Positions 6,599 to 14,703 of a DNA stretch of 18,805 nucleotides are shown piece by piece (positions within the stretch are counted from its first letter, which is position 1; each line of letters begins with the position of its first letter). The notes below the pieces were generated by a model. That model made no database searches, had not been told where the DNA came from, and saw only the letters and a list, made by a program, of their open reading frames with translations. The translations under genes were made by a program, and so were the position numbers. Source of the DNA: JARRQB01 sp965368585 (GTDB taxonomy: Bacteria; Pseudomonadota; Gammaproteobacteria; Chromatiales; Chromatiaceae); NCBI GenBank assembly GCA_965368585.1, contig CBDUNM010000105.1, positions 1-18,805 of the forward strand. The letters run 5' to 3'.

Positions 6599-8332
6599 AT
6601 GCCATCACTACGTGTCAGTCTCGGCCAGTGCACCGACAAGGGATGCAAGCCCCTCAACCAGGACTTCCACGGACTGGTGGCGCCAATCGATCCCCTGCTC
6701 GGCACCAAGGGCGTTGCCATGGCTATTGCCGACGGCATCAGCAGCAGCGACGTCAGCCAGGTTGCCAGCGAGCTCTCGGTAAAGGGCTTTCTCGACGACT
6801 ACTACGCGACGCCCGAGACCTGGTCGGTGAAGAACTCGGTGCACCGCGTTCTGCAGGCGGTCAATTCGTGGCTGTACGCGCAGACGCGTCAGGGCCGCCA
6901 TCGCTACGAGATGGATCGGGGTTATGTTTGCACCTTCAGCGCCGTGGTGTTCCGATCAAATACTGCGCACATCTTCCACGTCGGTGACGCACGCGTCTAC
7001 GCGGTGGTCGGACAGCGGCTCGAGCAGCTCACCGAGGATCACCGGCGCTGGCTGTCGCGCGACAAGAGCTACCTCAGTCGCGCCCTTGGCATGCAGGACC
7101 TGCTGGATATCGACTACCTGGGTATACCCGTCGCGGTCGGCGACACCTTCGTGCTCGCCACCGACGGCGTCTACGAGTTCGTGTCCGAGGGTCGCATCGC
7201 CAAAACCATCGCGCGGCACGCCGGCGATCTCGACCTGGCGGCGCGGCGGATCCTCGACGAGGCCCTGGCGAACGGCAGCGATGACAACCTGACGATCCAG
7301 GTCGTGCGCGTCGAGGAACTGCCGGCGCACGATGCCGAGGATGTCCACCGCCACGCGGTGAACCTGCCGTTTCCGCCGGAGCTGCGGCCGCGGATGGAGT
7401 TTGATGGCTACAGGATCGTGCGTGAGTTGCATCACAGCAGCCGCAGCCATGTCTACCTCGCAGAGGATATCGAGTCGGGGCGGCAGGTGGCGCTGAAGAC
7501 GCCATCGGTCGACCTTCGCGAAGACCAGGCTTACCTGGAGCGCTTTCTGCTCGAGGAGTGGGTGGCGCGCCGGATCGACAATGTTCACGTCCTCAAGTAC
7601 CTGCCACACGCGCGCAAGCGCAACTACCTGTACACGATCGCCGAGTACATCGAGGGCCAAGGCATGAACCAGTGGATGATCGACAATCCGGAGCCGGATC
7701 TGGAGACGGTGCGCGGTATCGTCGCGCAGATCGCAAACGGGCTGCAGGCGATGCACCGGCGGGAGATGATTCACCAGGATCTGCGCCCGCACAACGTCTT
7801 GATCGATAGGACAGGTACGGTCAAGTTGATCGACTTCGGGTCGGTTCGCGTGACCGGGCTGGACGGGGTCGCCGGCGATGCGGCCGGGCCGATTCTCGGC
7901 ACCGCGCAGTACACGGCACCGGAGTATTTCCTCGGTGAGCCGGGCACGCCACGATCCGATCTTTACTCGCTGGGCGCCATCACTTACCAGATGCTATCCG
8001 GGCGACTGCCCTACGGTACCCGGGTGGCGCGCTCCACCACGCGGTCCGCCCAGCGCAGGCTGGTGTACGACTCGGTCCTCGACGACGAGCGGACCATCCC
8101 GAGCTGGGTCGACGCGGCGATCCGCAAGGCTGTCCACCCGGACCCTTACAAGCGCTACGAGGAGGTCGCGGAGTTCATCGAGGACTTGCGGCGGCCGAAC
8201 CGTGCATTCGTCCACAAGGGGCGCGCCCCGTTGCTCGAGCGCAACCCGCTGATGTTCTGGAAGGGCTTGTCGCTCGCACTGTTTCTCTGCGTCGTCTATG
8301 TCGCGGCCACGCACCCGCTGTTCAATCGGTGA
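6599..8332 (+). CDS. PP2C phosphatase-Ser/Thr kinase fusion with C-terminal membrane anchor
   Basis: A 577-residue two-domain signalling protein from ATG 6599; a TTG at 6581 would add six residues. Residues 1 to about 240 are a PP2C-type phosphatase: NQD with metal-binding Asp22, IADG at 43-46, FHVGDARVY, FVLATDGVYE and DNLTIQVV. Residues about 270-530 are a Hanks-type kinase: VALK with the ATP-binding lysine near 300, catalytic loop HQDLRPHN at 392-399, IDFGS (Asp near 412), and GTAQYTAPEY in the activation segment. A single hydrophobic helix (LSLALFLCVVYVAA) near the C-terminus would anchor it in the inner membrane. The same fusion sits in nitrate/nitrite assimilation clusters of pseudomonads (PA1782 of P. 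aeruginosa, from memory). Here it lies between channel and cyanase, suggesting post-translational control of nitrogen-anion uptake. The target is unknown; all catalytic residues look intact. Confidence 0.9.
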   Translation: MPSLRVSLGQCTDKGCKPLNQDFHGLVAPIDPLLGTKGVAMAIADGISSSDVSQVASELSVKGFLDDYYATPETWSVKNSVHRVLQAVNSWLYAQTRQGRHRYEMDRGYVCTFSAVVFRSNTAHIFHVGDARVYAVVGQRLEQLTEDHRRWLSRDKSYLSRALGMQDLLDIDYLGIPVAVGDTFVLATDGVYEFVSEGRIAKTIARHAGDLDLAARRILDEALANGSDDNLTIQVVRVEELPAHDAEDVHRHAVNLPFPPELRPRMEFDGYRIVRELHHSSRSHVYLAEDIESGRQVALKTPSVDLREDQAYLERFLLEEWVARRIDNVHVLKYLPHARKRNYLYTIAEYIEGQGMNQWMIDNPEPDLETVRGIVAQIANGLQAMHRREMIHQDLRPHNVLIDRTGTVKLIDFGSVRVTGLDGVAGDAAGPILGTAQYTAPEYFLGEPGTPRSDLYSLGAITYQMLSGRLPYGTRVARSTTRSAQRRLVYDSVLDDERTIPSWVDAAIRKAVHPDPYKRYEEVAEFIEDLRRPNRAFVHKGRAPLLERNPLMFWKGLSLALFLCVVYVAATHPLFNR

Positions 8333-8385
8333 ACCGCGGCGCTCATCATTGCATCGTTCGCCACGCGAACCTAGGAGTTGAAAAA

Positions 8386-8826
8386 ATGAACAAGCTGGAA
8401 ATGACAGAAACCATCATGGCAGCCAAGACCGGGTCGGGACTCGGCTGGGAGGACATCGCCGGCAAGGTCGGGCTGGCCCCGGTGTTCCTGACGTCGGCGT
8501 GCCTCGGCATGAACAGTCTCACGCAGGAGTACGCGGACAAGGTGTGCAAGGTGCTGGAAATGCCCGCCGAGGTGTCGGCTGCGCTGCAGCAGTACCCGCA
8601 CAAGAGCTGGGGCCAGGTCGTCCCCACCGACCCGGTGATCTACCGCTGGTACGAAATCGTCGGCGTTTACGGCGAGACCATCAAGGAACTGATCCACGAG
8701 AAATTCGGCGACGGGATCATGAGCGCCATCGACTTCTCGATGCATATCGACAAGGAGGAGAATCCGGCCGGCGATCGTGTGCGGGTTACGATGAGCGGCA
8801 AATTCCTGCCCTACAAGAGCTGGTAG
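8386..8826 (+). CDS. cynS: Cyanate hydratase (cyanase)
   Basis: A 146-residue protein matching cyanase, which decomposes cyanate with bicarbonate to ammonia and carbon dioxide (via carbamate). The N-terminal half is a helical DNA-binding-like fold (WEDIAGKVGLAPVFLTSACLG); the C-terminal half holds the catalytic strand. The family triad is present with correct spacing: Arg87 and Glu90 in YRWYE and Ser113 in GIMSAIDF, the same 3- and 23-residue intervals as Arg96, Glu99 and Ser122 of E. coli CynS. The HEKFGDGIMSAIDF block is nearly invariant in the family. Start ATG 8386 follows AGGAG at 8373-8377. It lies 53 bp after the kinase, probably cotranscribed. No CynR regulator, CynT carbonic anhydrase or cyanate ABC transporter is next to it, so the FNT channel is the only nearby anion uptake candidate. 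Confidence 0.95.
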   Translation: MNKLEMTETIMAAKTGSGLGWEDIAGKVGLAPVFLTSACLGMNSLTQEYADKVCKVLEMPAEVSAALQQYPHKSWGQVVPTDPVIYRWYEIVGVYGETIKELIHEKFGDGIMSAIDFSMHIDKEENPAGDRVRVTMSGKFLPYKSW

Positions 8827-8844
8827 CCGGGCGGCGATGCCCGG
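8827..8844. terminator. Hairpin immediately after cynS
   Basis: CCGGGC (8827-8832) and GCCCGG (8839-8844) form a 6-bp GC stem starting right after the cynS stop codon. No T-run follows, so termination efficiency is doubtful. It may still mark the operon's 3' end. Confidence 0.4.
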
Positions 8845-8977
8845 GGCGCGGTCGAGTGGCCGTCACCCATTCGACGGTGCTTCCTTCGTTAACTGTTGGT
8901 CGGCAACGCGATAACGAGCCCGTCTTCAACGCGTCAGGTACATCCTACCGAGTATCCACCTCTGAAGGCGAGCAATC

Positions 8978-9327
8978 ATGAACCCATATTGTCCAAAAAA
9001 CGCGTGCCGGCACCGGGGGCGAAGGGCCCAACAAAAGTCATTGGCCACGGGTGGTTCCCGGTGCAGCACGGTCGGCGCCGACGCTATCGTTGCCTCGGCT
9101 GCTGAGGAACGTTCTCGAAACGAATCGATACGGCTTGTTACCGGTTTCGGTGTTCGCGTCGCACATTCGATCGCGTTGCGAACATGGCCGTCGAGGGCAT
9201 GAGCCGCGCCGCGATCGCTCGGAATGAAGGCGGCGGCTGGAACACGGTCAATCGATGGCTTCGCAAAGCGGCTGACTTCGCGCATCGATTCAAAGACGCG
9301 AGGATCAGAGAGATCGAGCTAATTGAA
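8978..9327 (+). mobile_element. IS1-like transposase, 5' remnant with frameshift and stop
   Basis: The N-terminus MNPYCPKNACRHRG is in one frame, then GHGWFPVQHGRRRRYRCLGC continues in another. In that second frame a TGA at 9103-9105 interrupts the zinc-finger region before GTFSKRIDT, SRRTFDRVANMAVEGMSR and WNTVNRWLRKAADFA. This order (Cys-rich N-terminus, Gly-Arg-rich RYRC, then an HTH) is that of IS1-type transposases. Homology stops after about residue 115 (IREIELIE), where the family continues into ELQADE and the DDE catalytic domain, which is wholly absent. The element is thus dead: frameshifted, stopped and truncated. The terminal inverted repeats could not be identified. Confidence 0.75.
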
Positions 9328-9748
9328 CGGCACCGTCACCTGCCCGATACCCGAGCTCGGGTCAGACCAACCTGCCGAAAGCCCGGATTTATCCTTCCCC
9401 CGACCCGCCTGCCCTGCCTCGCCTTGTCCACCCGGAAACCCGATTTTCGCCCGTCTTCCGACACCGTATTTCGCTGCAGGCAACTGTCACTTGACGTTTA
9501 GAAAACATGAAAAAATTTCATCCCTGAACTGCACGAGATCTGATGATAATCGCGTTGCCTGATTGCAGCCCGCGCGGGACCGATTGGGCCCCGGAACCGG
9601 TCCGGTCCATCACGACGGCGGTGCTCGGGACAGCCGTTTCGGCAAACGAGTTGAGTGCACGTTACCGGGCGTGCAGATAGGGGCAAGGTCCGCCTCGGGG
9701 CGGTTTTCCACAAGGGTCTTTTTTGCTCACGAGAAGCGGAGGGCAACC
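9328..9748. other. 421-bp gap between IS remnant and DUF47 gene
   Basis: No gene is supported. Base composition is uneven: a C-rich stretch (about 9395-9450) is followed by an AT-rich patch (9497-9520). CTGTCAC (9484-9490) followed by TTGACG (9491-9496) resembles half of a Pho box overlapping a -35, which would suit the phosphate-transport genes downstream, but no second half-site or good -10 is seen. CGAGATCTGATGAT at 9534-9547 repeats a string found at 2419-2432. A short hairpin with TTTT lies at 9690-9707. Confidence 0.4.
9690..9707 (+). terminator. Short hairpin with T-run in DUF47 leader
   Basis: CCGCC (9690-9694), TCGG loop, GGCGG (9699-9703), then TTTT. It is about 42 nt before the DUF47 start codon, so it would act either as a terminator of upstream transcription or as an attenuator. 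The 5-bp stem is short but GC-only with a stable tetraloop. Confidence 0.4.
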
Positions 9749-10429
9749 ATGAAATCCACCAATCCATTCGCGTCGCTGTTCGGCAAGTCGCCGTTCAAGC
9801 CGTTGCAACGACACATGCGCATGGCGACCGATTGCGTCGCCGAGGTGCCGGCGCTGTTTCAGGCCCTGATCGACGGCGACACTGCGAGGCTCGAGGCACA
9901 GAAGGACAAGATCTTCGAGAAGGAGAACGCGGCCGACGCCCTGAAGAACGACCTGCGCAATCACCTGCCCAAGAGCATCCTGCTACCGGTAGACCGGCGC
10001 GACCTGCTCGAGGTCTTGGGGATGCAGGATTCCATTGCCGACACCGCTCAGGACATCGCGGGTCTGCTGGTCGAGCGCAACATGGAGGTGCCCGCCGGCA
10101 TGGCCGAGCCGCTGATGGAATTGGTGAACCGCTGCGTGGATACCTGCGAGCAGGCCCACAAGATCATCGAGGAACTCGACGAACTTTTGGAGACGGGGTT
10201 CGGCGGGCGCGAGGCAACCCAGGTAGAGGCGATGGTCGGCGAACTCGGCAGGATTGAGGACGAGACCGACACTCTGGGGATGGAGCTCAGCCGCCGCCTG
10301 TTCGCGCAGGAGGACACGATGAGCCCGGTCTCAGTGATGTTCTGGTACCAGCTCATCCAATGGATAGGGGATCTGGCCGATTACGCCGAGAAGGTCGGGG
10401 ATCGCCTCCGGCTGCTGATCGCGCGCTGA
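9749..10429 (+). CDS. DUF47 (PhoU-like) phosphate-transport accessory protein
   Basis: A 226-residue, mostly helical, acidic cytoplasmic protein of the DUF47/TIGR00153 family, which resembles PhoU and is commonly encoded directly before PiT transporters. Matching features are the N-terminus with LFGKSPFKPLQRHM, the KIFEKENAADALKNDLR helix, SILLPVDRRDLLEVLGMQD, and the C-terminal FWYQLIQWIGDLADYAEKVGDRLR. The start ATG 9749 follows GCGGAGGG. It is 93 bp upstream of the phosphate transporter in the same direction, so the two form an operon. PhoU-like proteins bind metal clusters and modulate phosphate uptake, so a gating or regulatory role for the adjacent transporter is the standard inference. 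Length is normal and no defects are seen. Confidence 0.9.
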   Translation: MKSTNPFASLFGKSPFKPLQRHMRMATDCVAEVPALFQALIDGDTARLEAQKDKIFEKENAADALKNDLRNHLPKSILLPVDRRDLLEVLGMQDSIADTAQDIAGLLVERNMEVPAGMAEPLMELVNRCVDTCEQAHKIIEELDELLETGFGGREATQVEAMVGELGRIEDETDTLGMELSRRLFAQEDTMSPVSVMFWYQLIQWIGDLADYAEKVGDRLRLLIAR

Positions 10430-10522
10430 GGCGAGTCGGGGCAAGGCACTCAGTTACCGTAAGCCTGGTCGGGGAACCGTTCCGGCACGTCCGCTTAACA
10501 GTCGGAATCTAAGGAATTCGCA

Positions 10523-11785
10523 ATGGAAATCATCGCTCAACACGAGACTATCTTCTACATCCTGGCCCTCTTGTTCGGCCTGTACATGACCTGGGGCATC
10601 GGCGCCAACGATGTCGCCAACGCCATGGGAACCTCGGTGGGCTCGGGGGCCATCACCGTCAAGCAGGCAATCGTCATCGCCGCCATCATGGAATTCGCAG
10701 GCGCCTACCTTGCCGGCGGGGCGGTGACCTCCACCATCTCCAAGGGCATCATCGACGGCAAACTGTTCGAACCCCATCCCCAGTTGCTCCTGTTCGGCAT
10801 GCTGGGCGCCCTGCTGGCGGCGGGCATCTGGCTCATGGTGGCCACCATGCGCGGCTGGCCGGTGTCCACCACCCACTCGATCGTCGGCGCCGTGGTCGGC
10901 GTAGGCGTTGCCGCATTGGGCCTCGATGCGGTGAAATGGGACAAGCTCGGAGAAATCGTGGCGAGCTGGTTTGTCTCGCCGGTACTCGGCGGTGTCATCG
11001 CCCTGCTGCTGATGCTCAGCATCCGCAAGCTCATCCTCAACACGGATGAGCCGATCCAACAGGCGCGCAAGTGGGGCCCGGCCTATGGCTTCCTGGTGGG
11101 CTGGGTCGTCTCGTTGGTCACCCTCACCAAGGGCCTCAAACACGTCGGACTCCACCTGACCACCACCGAAGGCAACATCATCGCCATCGTGTTCGGCGTC
11201 ATCATCGCCATTGCGACCAAGATCATGATGGGCCGCGTCCAGCTCGACCCCAAGGCCGACAAGACCTTTCACTTTGCCAGTGTCGAGAAGCTGTTCATCC
11301 CTTTGATGGTTTTCACCGGCGCGGCAATGGCATTCGCCCATGGCTCCAACGACGTTGCCAACGGTATCGGCCCGATGGCGGCGGTCATCCAGCTTATCGA
11401 GACCAAGGCCGTGACGGCCAAGTCGGCGGTCACCCCCTTCATGCTGCTCCTTGGCGGTGTGGGCATCGTGGTGGGTCTCGCGACCTACGGCTACAAAGTG
11501 ATGCAGACCATCGGGACCAAGATCACCGAGCTGACGCCGACCCGTGGCTATTGCGCCACGGTCGCGGCTTCGGCCGTGGTCGTCATGGCCTCCGGTCTCG
11601 GCCTGCCCGTCTCAACCACCCACATCGCCGTTGGGGCGGTCATGGGCGTGGGTATCGCCCGTGGTATCGGTGCCCTGGATATGCAGGTGATCGGCGGCAT
11701 CGTCCTCTCCTGGTTCGTCACCGTGCCCGTGGGCGCCATCCTGGCCGCGATCACTTTCTGGATCCTGAACGCGATCTTCGGCTGA
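10523..11785 (+). CDS. PiT-family inorganic phosphate transporter
   Basis: A 420-residue polytopic inner-membrane protein of the PiT/PHO-4 family, low-affinity phosphate (metal-phosphate) symport. The family's internal duplication is clear: GANDVANAMGTSVGSGAIT in the first half (about residues 28-46) and AHGSNDVANGIGPMAAV in the second (about 271-287). Each is followed by a VSTTH motif (WPVSTTHSIVGAVVG and LPVSTTHIAVGAVMG). About ten membrane segments are visible, with a cytoplasmic loop near residues 215-255. AAGGA precedes ATG 10523. It follows the DUF47 gene and ends before a strong terminator hairpin, so this is a two-gene unit. No truncation or unusual residue was seen. Sulfate permeases of the same superfamily are an alternative, but the DUF47 partner favours phosphate. 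Confidence 0.92.
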   Translation: MEIIAQHETIFYILALLFGLYMTWGIGANDVANAMGTSVGSGAITVKQAIVIAAIMEFAGAYLAGGAVTSTISKGIIDGKLFEPHPQLLLFGMLGALLAAGIWLMVATMRGWPVSTTHSIVGAVVGVGVAALGLDAVKWDKLGEIVASWFVSPVLGGVIALLLMLSIRKLILNTDEPIQQARKWGPAYGFLVGWVVSLVTLTKGLKHVGLHLTTTEGNIIAIVFGVIIAIATKIMMGRVQLDPKADKTFHFASVEKLFIPLMVFTGAAMAFAHGSNDVANGIGPMAAVIQLIETKAVTAKSAVTPFMLLLGGVGIVVGLATYGYKVMQTIGTKITELTPTRGYCATVAASAVVVMASGLGLPVSTTHIAVGAVMGVGIARGIGALDMQVIGGIVLSWFVTVPVGAILAAITFWILNAIFG

Positions 11786-11838
11786 CCAAAACCGGGAACA
11801 CGTGAGCCCTCGCAACGAGGCAACGCGTTCGGTGTCTG

Positions 11839-11867
11839 CAGACGGTCCGCCTCGTGCGGGCCGTCTG
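11839..11867. terminator. Strong hairpin terminator after PiT gene
   Basis: CAGACGGTCCGC (11839-11850) pairs with GCGGGCCGTCTG (11856-11867), giving 12 bp with one G-U pair and a CTCGT loop, followed by TCTTGTCC. It lies 54 bp after the PiT stop codon. The T-run is interrupted but the stem is very stable. It may also serve the minus-strand remnant in the opposite direction. Confidence 0.65.
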
Positions 11868-11877
11868 TCTTGTCCGA

Positions 11878-12470
11878 TCGCTGAAACCCCGGGTATGCCG
11901 CCAGCCATCCCAGCCGTTGACGAACGCGTTCGGCCAGATCGGCGCCACTCAAACGCCCGCGCACCCCGCCGGGCAGCGCCTCGTCGGCGATGGGCGGGAT
12001 AAAGCGTGCGCGCAGCGCCCGCCAGCACCGAGTGGTTGGAAACGCCTCACGCCACCAGCGCTGCCAACGGGCAGTCGTCTGCGGCCACCGGTCCAGTTGC
12101 TCGATCGACTGCCGACGCCGTCGATCGGTCAACCCGTGGCGCAACGCCGTCACCAGGATGACGATCACCCCCAGATAGACCTTGCGGCCGAAAAAGCGCA
12201 CCGACGGTGGCGTGGTGCGCCGCCGGCAACCGTCACGGGCACAGCAGAAGCCCAGTCGGCGTTGATAGTCGGGACTTTGGAACTCACCCAGGCCGCGTGG
12301 CTTGCGCGGGTATTCGGCCGCGTGCAAGCGGCCGCCACAGTAGCGACAGCCGGCTTGGCCAGCAGCGGGTGCTGCCGGCTATGGCAACGGGCACCGGCAA
12401 GACCTGCACCACCTTCCAGTCGCCATCGAGCAAGTGCCGGAGGCTGAGCCAGGCCTGAGAGATCGATATG
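11878..12470 (-). pseudogene. Zinc-ribbon, mobile-element-associated gene, frameshifted remnant
   Basis: A minus-strand frame reads GCRYCGGRLHAAEYPRKPRG (first CxxC pair), RRLGFCCARDGCRRRTTPPS (second Cys cluster), VRFFGRKVYLGVIVILVTAL, then a Trp/Arg-rich helical part (ARWQRWWREAFP, RARFIPPIAD). From memory this order matches a widespread family of unknown function found near insertion elements in proteobacteria. Further upstream, in a different frame, AWLSLRHLLDGDWKVVQVLP (about 12400-12460) looks like its N-terminus, so a frameshift lies near 12380. Family-like sequence fades near 11878, and the frame then runs on antisense into the PiT gene with no proper stop. Two intact CxxC clusters suggest a former DNA-binding zinc ribbon. 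Family identity is moderately sure; inactivation is likely. Confidence 0.6.
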
Positions 12471-12778
12471 CTTATCTGTTGGCGCTTGGCATAACCCCGT
12501 CTGGTTTGAGAGCGAGTGCTTTGACTATGTGGAAGGGATACTGCGGCACGCCAAGAACGATATTGCGGGTAGCGATAGATGCGATTGACAAGCGGTCGTT
12601 CCCCGTACGATCCCTATCGCTGCCAGCCCGGCTATTCACGCACGACTGCCGGAACCACACTGTCGGCGAAATCGTCGACAGCACTCGTCCCTTCCAGTCA
12701 AAGTCGTGCAGCCTGTGTTCCCCTTCCATCTTTGATGCTCGACCATCCGCGATATCGGGTGACTGAGTGGGAGGACCG
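12471..12778. other. 308-bp gap, no supported gene
   Basis: Several open frames cross this stretch but none has a recognisable motif, start signal or codon pattern. A small inverted repeat, CTGTCG (12660-12665) and CGACAG (12676-12681), is present without a T-run. Confidence 0.4.
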
Positions 12779-13345
12779 TCAGGATTCGTGGCTGGGGAGT
12801 GCGGGAGGCAGACGGCAAAACCCCTGGGGAGCTACGTCCAGTGCATCGTTGAATTTGCTGGAGAGGTTCTGGAAGGCGATGAGGCCGGTGAGCTCGACCA
12901 ATGCGTCGTCGTCGAAGTGTTCCTTAACCCGTGCCATGAGTTTGTCGTCAACACGGAGTTCCGAGTGGGTAACGACCTCGGTGTACTCTAGGGCGACCCG
13001 CTCGATTTGATCGAAAAGCGGGCTCTCCTGCCATTCCCGCAGGGCCTCGATCTTGTTTTCCGGAACCCCGCGCTTCTCCAGCGTCGCCGAGTTGATGTCA
13101 ACGCAGAACTCACAGTGGTTGATCTGGGAGACTCGAACCGCGATCAGGGATCTCAAAACCGGGGAGAGTGGCGAGCCTTTCCGATCCAACGCCCCGTACA
13201 ACAGAGCCAGGGTGGCGAACACCCACGGCGAGCGCCCCCACAGCATCCCGGGCGCCAGGACCTTACCGTAACGACGTTTCTGGTTCCAGAAGAACAGGCG
13301 GATGAACCAGGGATACTCTTTGGCGGGCTTGGTGTTGGCGTGCAT
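12779..13345 (-). CDS. Carboxymuconolactone decarboxylase/AhpD-like protein
   Basis: A 188-residue cytoplasmic protein of the CMD/AhpD superfamily. The diagnostic segment SLIAVRVSQINHCEFCVDIN carries a CxxC pair (Cys78 and Cys81) in the all-helical core, as in peroxidase-type AhpD members; true decarboxylases lack it. A peroxide-detoxifying or thiol-disulfide role is therefore more likely than aromatic catabolism. The N-terminus has an aromatic stretch (YPWFIRLFFWNQKRRYGK). ATG 13345 is preferred; a TTG at 13408 would add 21 residues without a better ribosome site. The C-terminal FQNLSSKFNDALDVAPQGFC is typical of the family. It is 127 bp downstream of the aldo/keto reductase gene on the same strand, possibly cotranscribed as an oxidative or carbonyl stress pair. 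It appears intact. Confidence 0.88.
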   Translation of the reverse strand: MHANTKPAKEYPWFIRLFFWNQKRRYGKVLAPGMLWGRSPWVFATLALLYGALDRKGSPLSPVLRSLIAVRVSQINHCEFCVDINSATLEKRGVPENKIEALREWQESPLFDQIERVALEYTEVVTHSELRVDDKLMARVKEHFDDDALVELTGLIAFQNLSSKFNDALDVAPQGFCRLPPALPSHES

Positions 13346-13415
13346 GAGGTTCTCGTTACGGTTGGTCTGAAAAAGAGAAAGACCGGATTCAGTCGATCTC
13401 TTCACCAATTGGCAG

Positions 13416-13439
13416 ATCGGCGGACTTGCATTCGCCGAT
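13416..13439. other. Perfect hairpin between reductase and AhpD-like genes
   Basis: ATCGGCG (13416-13422) and CGCCGAT (13433-13439) form a 7-bp stem around a 10-nt loop. It lies in the 127-bp gap between the two minus-strand genes, 33 nt past the reductase stop. A run of six T on the plus strand (13465-13471 area) lies nearby but on the wrong side for a minus-strand terminator. It could be a regulator-binding dyad. Confidence 0.35.
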
Positions 13440-13471
13440 AGTCCGGCAGACTGCCCGGCCCGGGATTTTTT

Positions 13472-14464
13472 CTATGCAATAGTCGATGGGTCCGGGCAGG
13501 TGCGTCGCGCGTCTCCAGCACCCAGGGCATCGATACTTTGCATTTCATCATTGCTGAGCTCGAAGTCGTAGATGTCGCGGTTCTCGGCCATGCGCTTCTC
13601 TTTCGAGGTCTTCGGTAGTGCGGTGCGACCGCTCTGCACGTGCCAACGCAGTACAACCTGCCCCGGGGTCTTGCCATGCTGTGCGGCAATGGTTCCCAGT
13701 ACGGTGTCGTTTAGCATGCCGAAGGCGCCGCTCGCAAAAGGCGCATAAGCGGTCACCACGATGCCCTGTTCGTTGCAGAAAGATTCCAGCTCAGGATCAC
13801 GGCAGTATGGATGGATCTCGACCTGGTTGACGGTGGGACGAAGTTCCGGCTCCGGGACGTCTTCCATGAGCTGACGCAGGTGAGAGATTGTGAAGTTAGA
13901 CACTCCGATGGCGCGTGCGGCGCCTTTATCGGCGATCTCGCAGAAGGTACGCCAGATGGTGGCGCGAGCTTGGCGAGGGAAGTTGGGGTCTGCACTGCCC
14001 GGTTGACCAAAGCCCCCGGGCCAGTGCATCAGCAGCAGATCCACATAGCCAAGACCCAGGTCGTCGAGGGTGTCGACCATGTCGTCACGGACCTTCTGTG
14101 CGATGTCGTCGACCTTGTCGAAGTCCCAGGTCCGGCGGTGCGAAATGTTGATATGCGGTGGCGCTGCTGGGTGCGCGAGCTTGGTGGTGATGAACAGCTC
14201 GTTGCGTGTCAACTCGCCGGCGCTGAAGCGCTGGCCGAGCAGCGTTCCAACAATGCGCTCGGTAGCGTATACCCGTGCACCATCAAAGGCTCGGTAGCCG
14301 TTGTCGAGTGCCAACGAAACGGCCCGCCAGGCCTGTTCGGGCTGAAAACCCTGGAACTCATTGGCGCCCACCCAATCGCCGAAGGCACAACCAAAGGCCA
14401 GGGTGGGCATGGTGACGCCATTGTGCAGGGTGACCATTCGCGCGTGATCCGTTGTTGCGTTCAT
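13472..14464 (-). CDS. Aldo/keto reductase
   Basis: A 330-residue NAD(P)H-dependent oxidoreductase of the aldo/keto reductase (beta/alpha)8-barrel superfamily. The catalytic tetrad is complete: Asp61 and Tyr66 in FDGARVYATE, Lys95 in FITTKLAHP, and His147 in LLLMHWPG. Downstream motifs are IGVSNFTISHLRQL, NQVEIHPYCRD and the cofactor-binding ALPKTSKEKRMAEN. The segment between Lys95 and the VDLLLMHWP strand is about 20 residues longer than in typical members (HINISHRRTWDFDKVDD), suggesting an enlarged substrate loop. The ATG at 14464 has AAGG upstream; the frame stays open further but without start signals. Substrate cannot be read from sequence; small aldehydes or methylglyoxal-like carbonyls are the usual candidates. 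The downstream AhpD-like gene supports a stress-detoxification role. Confidence 0.92.
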   Translation of the reverse strand: MNATTDHARMVTLHNGVTMPTLAFGCAFGDWVGANEFQGFQPEQAWRAVSLALDNGYRAFDGARVYATERIVGTLLGQRFSAGELTRNELFITTKLAHPAAPPHINISHRRTWDFDKVDDIAQKVRDDMVDTLDDLGLGYVDLLLMHWPGGFGQPGSADPNFPRQARATIWRTFCEIADKGAARAIGVSNFTISHLRQLMEDVPEPELRPTVNQVEIHPYCRDPELESFCNEQGIVVTAYAPFASGAFGMLNDTVLGTIAAQHGKTPGQVVLRWHVQSGRTALPKTSKEKRMAENRDIYDFELSNDEMQSIDALGAGDARRTCPDPSTIA

Positions 14465-14703
14465 AACGTTCAAGCCTTCTAGTGATGAGAGAGAGGGAGG
14501 CAATAAGTGGTTGGCACAAATATTCGCATAAATAATAGACTCGCGGCTAACTTGCCGACAGCCCTCGTTCCTATCTCTGTATCTCCGCAGAAGCCGCAGA
14601 GAATCCAATCCGGGCGGCACCTCTGGCCGAACCGTCTCCTGGGGCAGTGGCTCAAGGGGGCGTCCTGGTGTTTGCAAAGGAATTCAGACGATTATCAAGC
14701 AAT

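Noticed and set aside
2419..9547. Shared 14-mer CGAGATCTGATGAT as evidence of a mobile-element pair
   Set aside because: A single shared 14-mer in 18.8 kb is roughly expected about once by chance; it is mentioned only as support for the palindrome cluster.
10454..11341. Minus-strand 295-codon open frame opposite the PiT gene
   Set aside because: The Asp/His/Gly-rich product is typical of antisense reading of membrane-protein codons; the plus strand carries both GANDVAN-type signatures.
13441..13471. GC-rich stretch plus six T as a rho-independent terminator
   Set aside because: The stem is only about four base pairs and it points toward the plus strand, where no gene ends.
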